From positions 46,655-110,654 of the forward strand of contig LAZY01000017.1 in the NCBI GenBank assembly GCA_001013295.1: 64,000 nt of DNA, read 5' to 3'. Each line of letters begins with the position of its first letter. Position 1 is the stretch's first letter. The translations under genes were made by a program, and so were the position numbers. The stretch comes from Chryseobacterium indologenes. GTDB lineage: Bacteria > Bacteroidota > Bacteroidia > Flavobacteriales > Weeksellaceae. The notes beneath the pieces are model-generated. The model had not been told where the DNA came from, ran no database searches, and saw only the letters and a list, made by a program, of their open reading frames with translations. Below are positions 62,130-64,000 of the stretch, piece after piece.

Positions 62130-62444
62130 ATGATGAATCTAAAAGAACCAGATAAAAGAAGAGTGGATTTCGAAGACATCGAATGGGGGAGCTATGATCA
62201 TGACGGCAGTTGTCTTGTTTTGTATGACGGACGTTTATATACAGGATATGTAATTTTTGATAAGTACCCGAATGGGACTACAGAAGCTGAGATTGAATAT
62301 GATTGCGGAAGCCGTATAGGATGGGAGAATGAGTACAATGAGGCCGGAATTCTTACCTATTCATGTTATTCCATGGGGCAGACTACCAAGGAGGTGTATG
62401 AGTATGATGATAAGGGAAACCTGTTGGAACATTACACATTGTAA
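62130..62444 (+). CDS. MORN-like array protein
   Basis: 104 residues with repeated short units such as GRLYTGYVIFDKYPNGTTEAEIEY, NEYNEAGILTYSCY and YEYDDKGNLLEHYTL. Each has the Y-x-x-x-G-x-L pattern of MORN-variant repeats, which are common in toxin-antitoxin and immunity proteins of Bacteroidota. No signal peptide. Function unknown. It precedes the family 1 gene at 62459 by 14 bases. Confidence 0.55.
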   Translation: MMNLKEPDKRRVDFEDIEWGSYDHDGSCLVLYDGRLYTGYVIFDKYPNGTTEAEIEYDCGSRIGWENEYNEAGILTYSCYSMGQTTKEVYEYDDKGNLLEHYTL

Positions 62445-62458
62445 ACCTATTTTTTCTT

Positions 62459-62845
62459 ATGTCTACAAACCATTTACTGGAAAAGTACAAAATCAGTTTT
62501 ATCAACAAGTGTACATCATTTAATTCAGGACAGCAAGTGAATACAAAAATTGCTGTACATGAAGTTTCTGATGACTATTGGGGATATTTTCTTAACCATT
62601 TTACATCGGTTTCAGATATAGATGAGATCATTGAAGATATTGATTTTATCTTTTCTGAGGGAAAGTATGATCCTGAATATTGTCTTGAGATTTATCTTCA
62701 AAGCCTCACGGTAAGATATACAGATACAACCGCACTCTTTTTAGATGAAAATGAAGAACGCTGTATTGAAGAAGTTCCGTTATATGAAATGAAGGAAATC
62801 CTTCTTTTATGGAAAGACTTTATTCAGACAGATAGAAAGGAGTAA
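62459..62845 (+). CDS. Array family 1 protein, divergent
   Basis: 128 residues. N-terminal LLEKYKISFI and C-terminal VPLYEMKEILLLWKDFI follow the family 1 pattern. The centre is different (NTKIAVHEVSDDYWGYFLNHFTSVSDIDEIIEDIDFIF), very acidic near the end of that region. Soluble, no recognised domain. It is the last intact gene of the array. Confidence 0.6.
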   Translation: MSTNHLLEKYKISFINKCTSFNSGQQVNTKIAVHEVSDDYWGYFLNHFTSVSDIDEIIEDIDFIFSEGKYDPEYCLEIYLQSLTVRYTDTTALFLDENEERCIEEVPLYEMKEILLLWKDFIQTDRKE

Positions 62846-63092
62846 AAATTTTAAACACTTTTTGGTGTGTTAAATTTTATTAAATACAGCCGGAATATTG
62901 TTTAAAAATTATAATTATGCGGAGCAGTATAGGTTGAATGAACTACCAAACATAGTAGACTTTTTCACCACTGCTTGTATGATATAATAAATTTCTATGA
63001 GGGCTTGTTTCTTTTTGGGAAAAGACATCATTAGCCTCTCCCGCTATTAATATTGATGTAAAAGTTGAAAAATAAACATTTTATCCAGCAAT

Positions 63093-63503
63093 ATGAACTT
63101 AAACGATTTTACCATTATCAATCATCAAATAAGTTTCAATAACCCTTACTATGCCAATTTGGAAAACTTATTGAATAACGATTTTCGAACAGTACCCATT
63201 GTAGATGGTTATTTAATAGATCTGGTCTACCTGAATGACCATTGAGAAGATATAGCCGCTAGAGAAGCATTTATAGAAAAAGAAGAAGGTTATTGGGACT
63301 GGAAAGACCTCTTAGAGTTTAAGGTAACAGGAAACTGGTTTACATGCTTCAGATTTGTAGATCTTGGTGGATATATTAATATGGATACTAAAACTTTTTA
63401 TCTGGAAAATTCATTACTACCGAATGAACCTATTGTAGAAATGCCGATGCAAGAATTTATAGATGTTCTGCAACAATGGAAACAAATACTGCTTACATCA
63501 TAA
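63093..63503 (+). pseudogene. Broken array family 1 gene with an in-frame stop
   Basis: A single frame from ATG at 63093 to TAA at 63501-63503, interrupted once by TGA at 63243-63245 (codon 51). Without that stop the product would be 136 residues: MNLNDFTIINHQISFN at the start and MPMQEFIDVLQQWKQIL at the end, the family 1 signature. No frameshift is present, so one base change (for example CGA or GGA to TGA) explains the break. It could still be a sequencing error. Confidence 0.7.
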
Positions 63504-63515
63504 GAAAAGAGCAAA

Positions 63516-63600
63516 TAAACATCCATAAAGCTTCTTCAGCGACAGAATCGCTTTCCTTTGCCCTCTAAAATGATCCATCCGAATCACTTTTTCTTTGTTT
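63516..63600 (+). repeat. Dispersed repeat C, degraded copy
   Basis: AAGCTTCTTCAGCGACAGAA followed by TCGC, CCCTCTAAAATGATCC and CTTTGTTTC. It resembles the copies at 19775 and 63729, with the inner palindrome altered (GCGACAGAATCGC). Confidence 0.55.
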
Positions 63601-63630
63601 CAAGACAAAAGTATTAATAAGAGAAATAAT

Positions 63631-63654
63631 GGATCAGTCTCAAAAGCTGGTGGG
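63631..63654 (+). repeat. Solo copy of a putative insertion-sequence end
   Basis: GGATCAGTCTCAAAAGCTGG, nearly identical to the segment at 63889 just before the transposase start. Confidence 0.4.
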
Positions 63655-63728
63655 AATATTGTATTTATGGAATTTAATTTAAGGCAAAGTTTTTAGCCTC
63701 TTATCTCATATTTTCAAGGTAACAAGGA

Positions 63729-63850
63729 TGGAATCAATTTTCATTGATTCTCTCTAAGCAAATACATATTCACTAAGCTTCTTCAGCGACAAAGTCGCAC
63801 TTTTTAGCTTCCTAAAATAAAACACCCGAATTACTCATTCTTTGCGTCAA
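63729..63850 (+). repeat. Dispersed repeat C, full copy
   Basis: Begins with the perfect inverted repeat GAATCAAT-TTTC-ATTGATTC, then TCTCTAAGCAAA, CACTAAGCTTCTTCA, the palindrome GCGACAAAGTCGC and CTTCCTAAAATAAAACA. It closely matches the copy at 19775-19890. The rest of the 63504-63939 gap shows no gene. Confidence 0.7.
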
Positions 63851-63888
63851 AAAAACTTAGAAACTAAAGCACAAAGAAAAGGAAGAAG

Positions 63889-63912
63889 GGATCAGTCTCA
63901 AAAGTTGGGGGA
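63889..63912 (+). repeat. Putative left end of an insertion sequence
   Basis: GGATCAGTCTCAAAAGTTGG, about 50 bases before the transposase-like start codon, repeated at 63631. The opposite end is outside the window. Confidence 0.4.
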
Positions 63913-63939
63913 AATGTTAAGTTGATGTATCTTAGAATT

Positions 63940-64000
63940 ATGTTAAGCGATCACGAACTTCTCAAATTATTACTTCCAGAATTTTTAGTTGAATATTTTG
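63940..64000 (+). mobile_element. Start of an ISAon1-type transposase gene, cut by the window edge
   Basis: The last 61 bases encode MLSDHELLKLLLPEFLVEYF, which I recognise as the usual N-terminus of the ISAon1-family transposase N-terminal-region protein of Bacteroidota. Only 20 codons are visible, so the call rests on a short match and cannot be extended here. Confidence 0.6.

Noticed and set aside
63093..63503. In-frame TGA as a recoded (selenocysteine) codon
   Set aside because: No paralog has cysteine or selenocysteine at this place and no structured element follows the codon; a simple nonsense mutation is more likely.
56813..63503. A toxin or secretion-effector gene hidden within the array
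   Set aside because: Every frame on both strands was considered; no long gene, RHS-like repeat, secretion signal or known toxin motif was seen.

Overview
The window reads as chromosomal DNA of a low-GC member of the Bacteroidota, most likely a Chryseobacterium or close relative (Weeksellaceae, Flavobacteriia). Evidence: a secreted nuclease with a type IX secretion (T9SS) C-terminal sorting domain, a SusC/SusD pair plus a second TonB-dependent receptor, Bacteroidota-type -7 boxes (TAnnTTTG) before several genes, A-rich rather than Shine-Dalgarno leaders, an HMG-CoA synthase (mevalonate route), and an ISAon1-type transposase start at the right edge. This placement is by family recognition, not by a search. 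No rRNA, tRNA or CRISPR array was seen.

Layout. 1-7 kb: secreted endonuclease I, a DUF4136 lipoprotein with a DUF5522 partner, a small membrane HExxH protein, a repeat-rich gap, then a forward run of an ACC-deaminase-like PLP enzyme, a LysM glucosaminidase and hemL, closed by a strong terminator. 7-12 kb: two paralogous CodA-like amidohydrolases flanking an ankyrin lipoprotein and an AraC regulator. 12.5-19 kb: a TonB receptor and beta-helix lipoprotein operon on the minus strand, next to a PhoB/PhoR-like two-component pair on the plus strand. 19-29 kb: a pRiA4b ORF-3-like acidic protein, a GH13 lipoprotein, a GreA/B-like protein, thyA, a polytopic membrane protein, an M1 aminopeptidase and HMG-CoA synthase. 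29-34 kb: an AraC regulator divergent from an aldehyde dehydrogenase / adhP / DUF779 cluster. 34-44 kb: a dicarboxylate symporter, cbpA-cbpM, a cysteine/cystathionine synthase, a LolC/FtsX-like permease divergent from a DUF1343 (NamZ-like) protein, a thioredoxin protein and small envelope proteins. 43.6-46.6 kb: a membrane AraC-type regulator, an S33-like hydrolase lipoprotein and an outer-membrane-like protein.

46.9-56.7 kb is a coherent unit: a LytS-type histidine kinase, a zinc metalloprotease, SusC, SusD and a LytTR response regulator. The leader between kinase and metalloprotease carries two direct repeats 21 bp apart. They resemble the E. coli BtsR (YehT) LytTR-regulator site, suggesting that the flanking kinase and regulator control the metalloprotease-SusCD operon.

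56.8-63.5 kb is the most unusual part: twelve small genes, one of them broken, all on the plus strand. They include at least two families of tandem paralogs, one SUKH-like protein and one MORN-like protein. No toxin, transporter or enzyme is visible among them. It looks like an orphan polyimmunity array of the kind linked to polymorphic toxin systems, and most of the families are ones I do not recognise. It ends in a nonsense-mutated paralog, repeated palindromic elements and the start of an insertion sequence.

Several intergenic gaps hold dispersed repeat modules: a GGCTTTAGCC element, an AACACAAAT-type module, a GCGACAAAGTCGC element, a MITE-like element with terminal inverted repeats, and a 7-bp tandem repeat.
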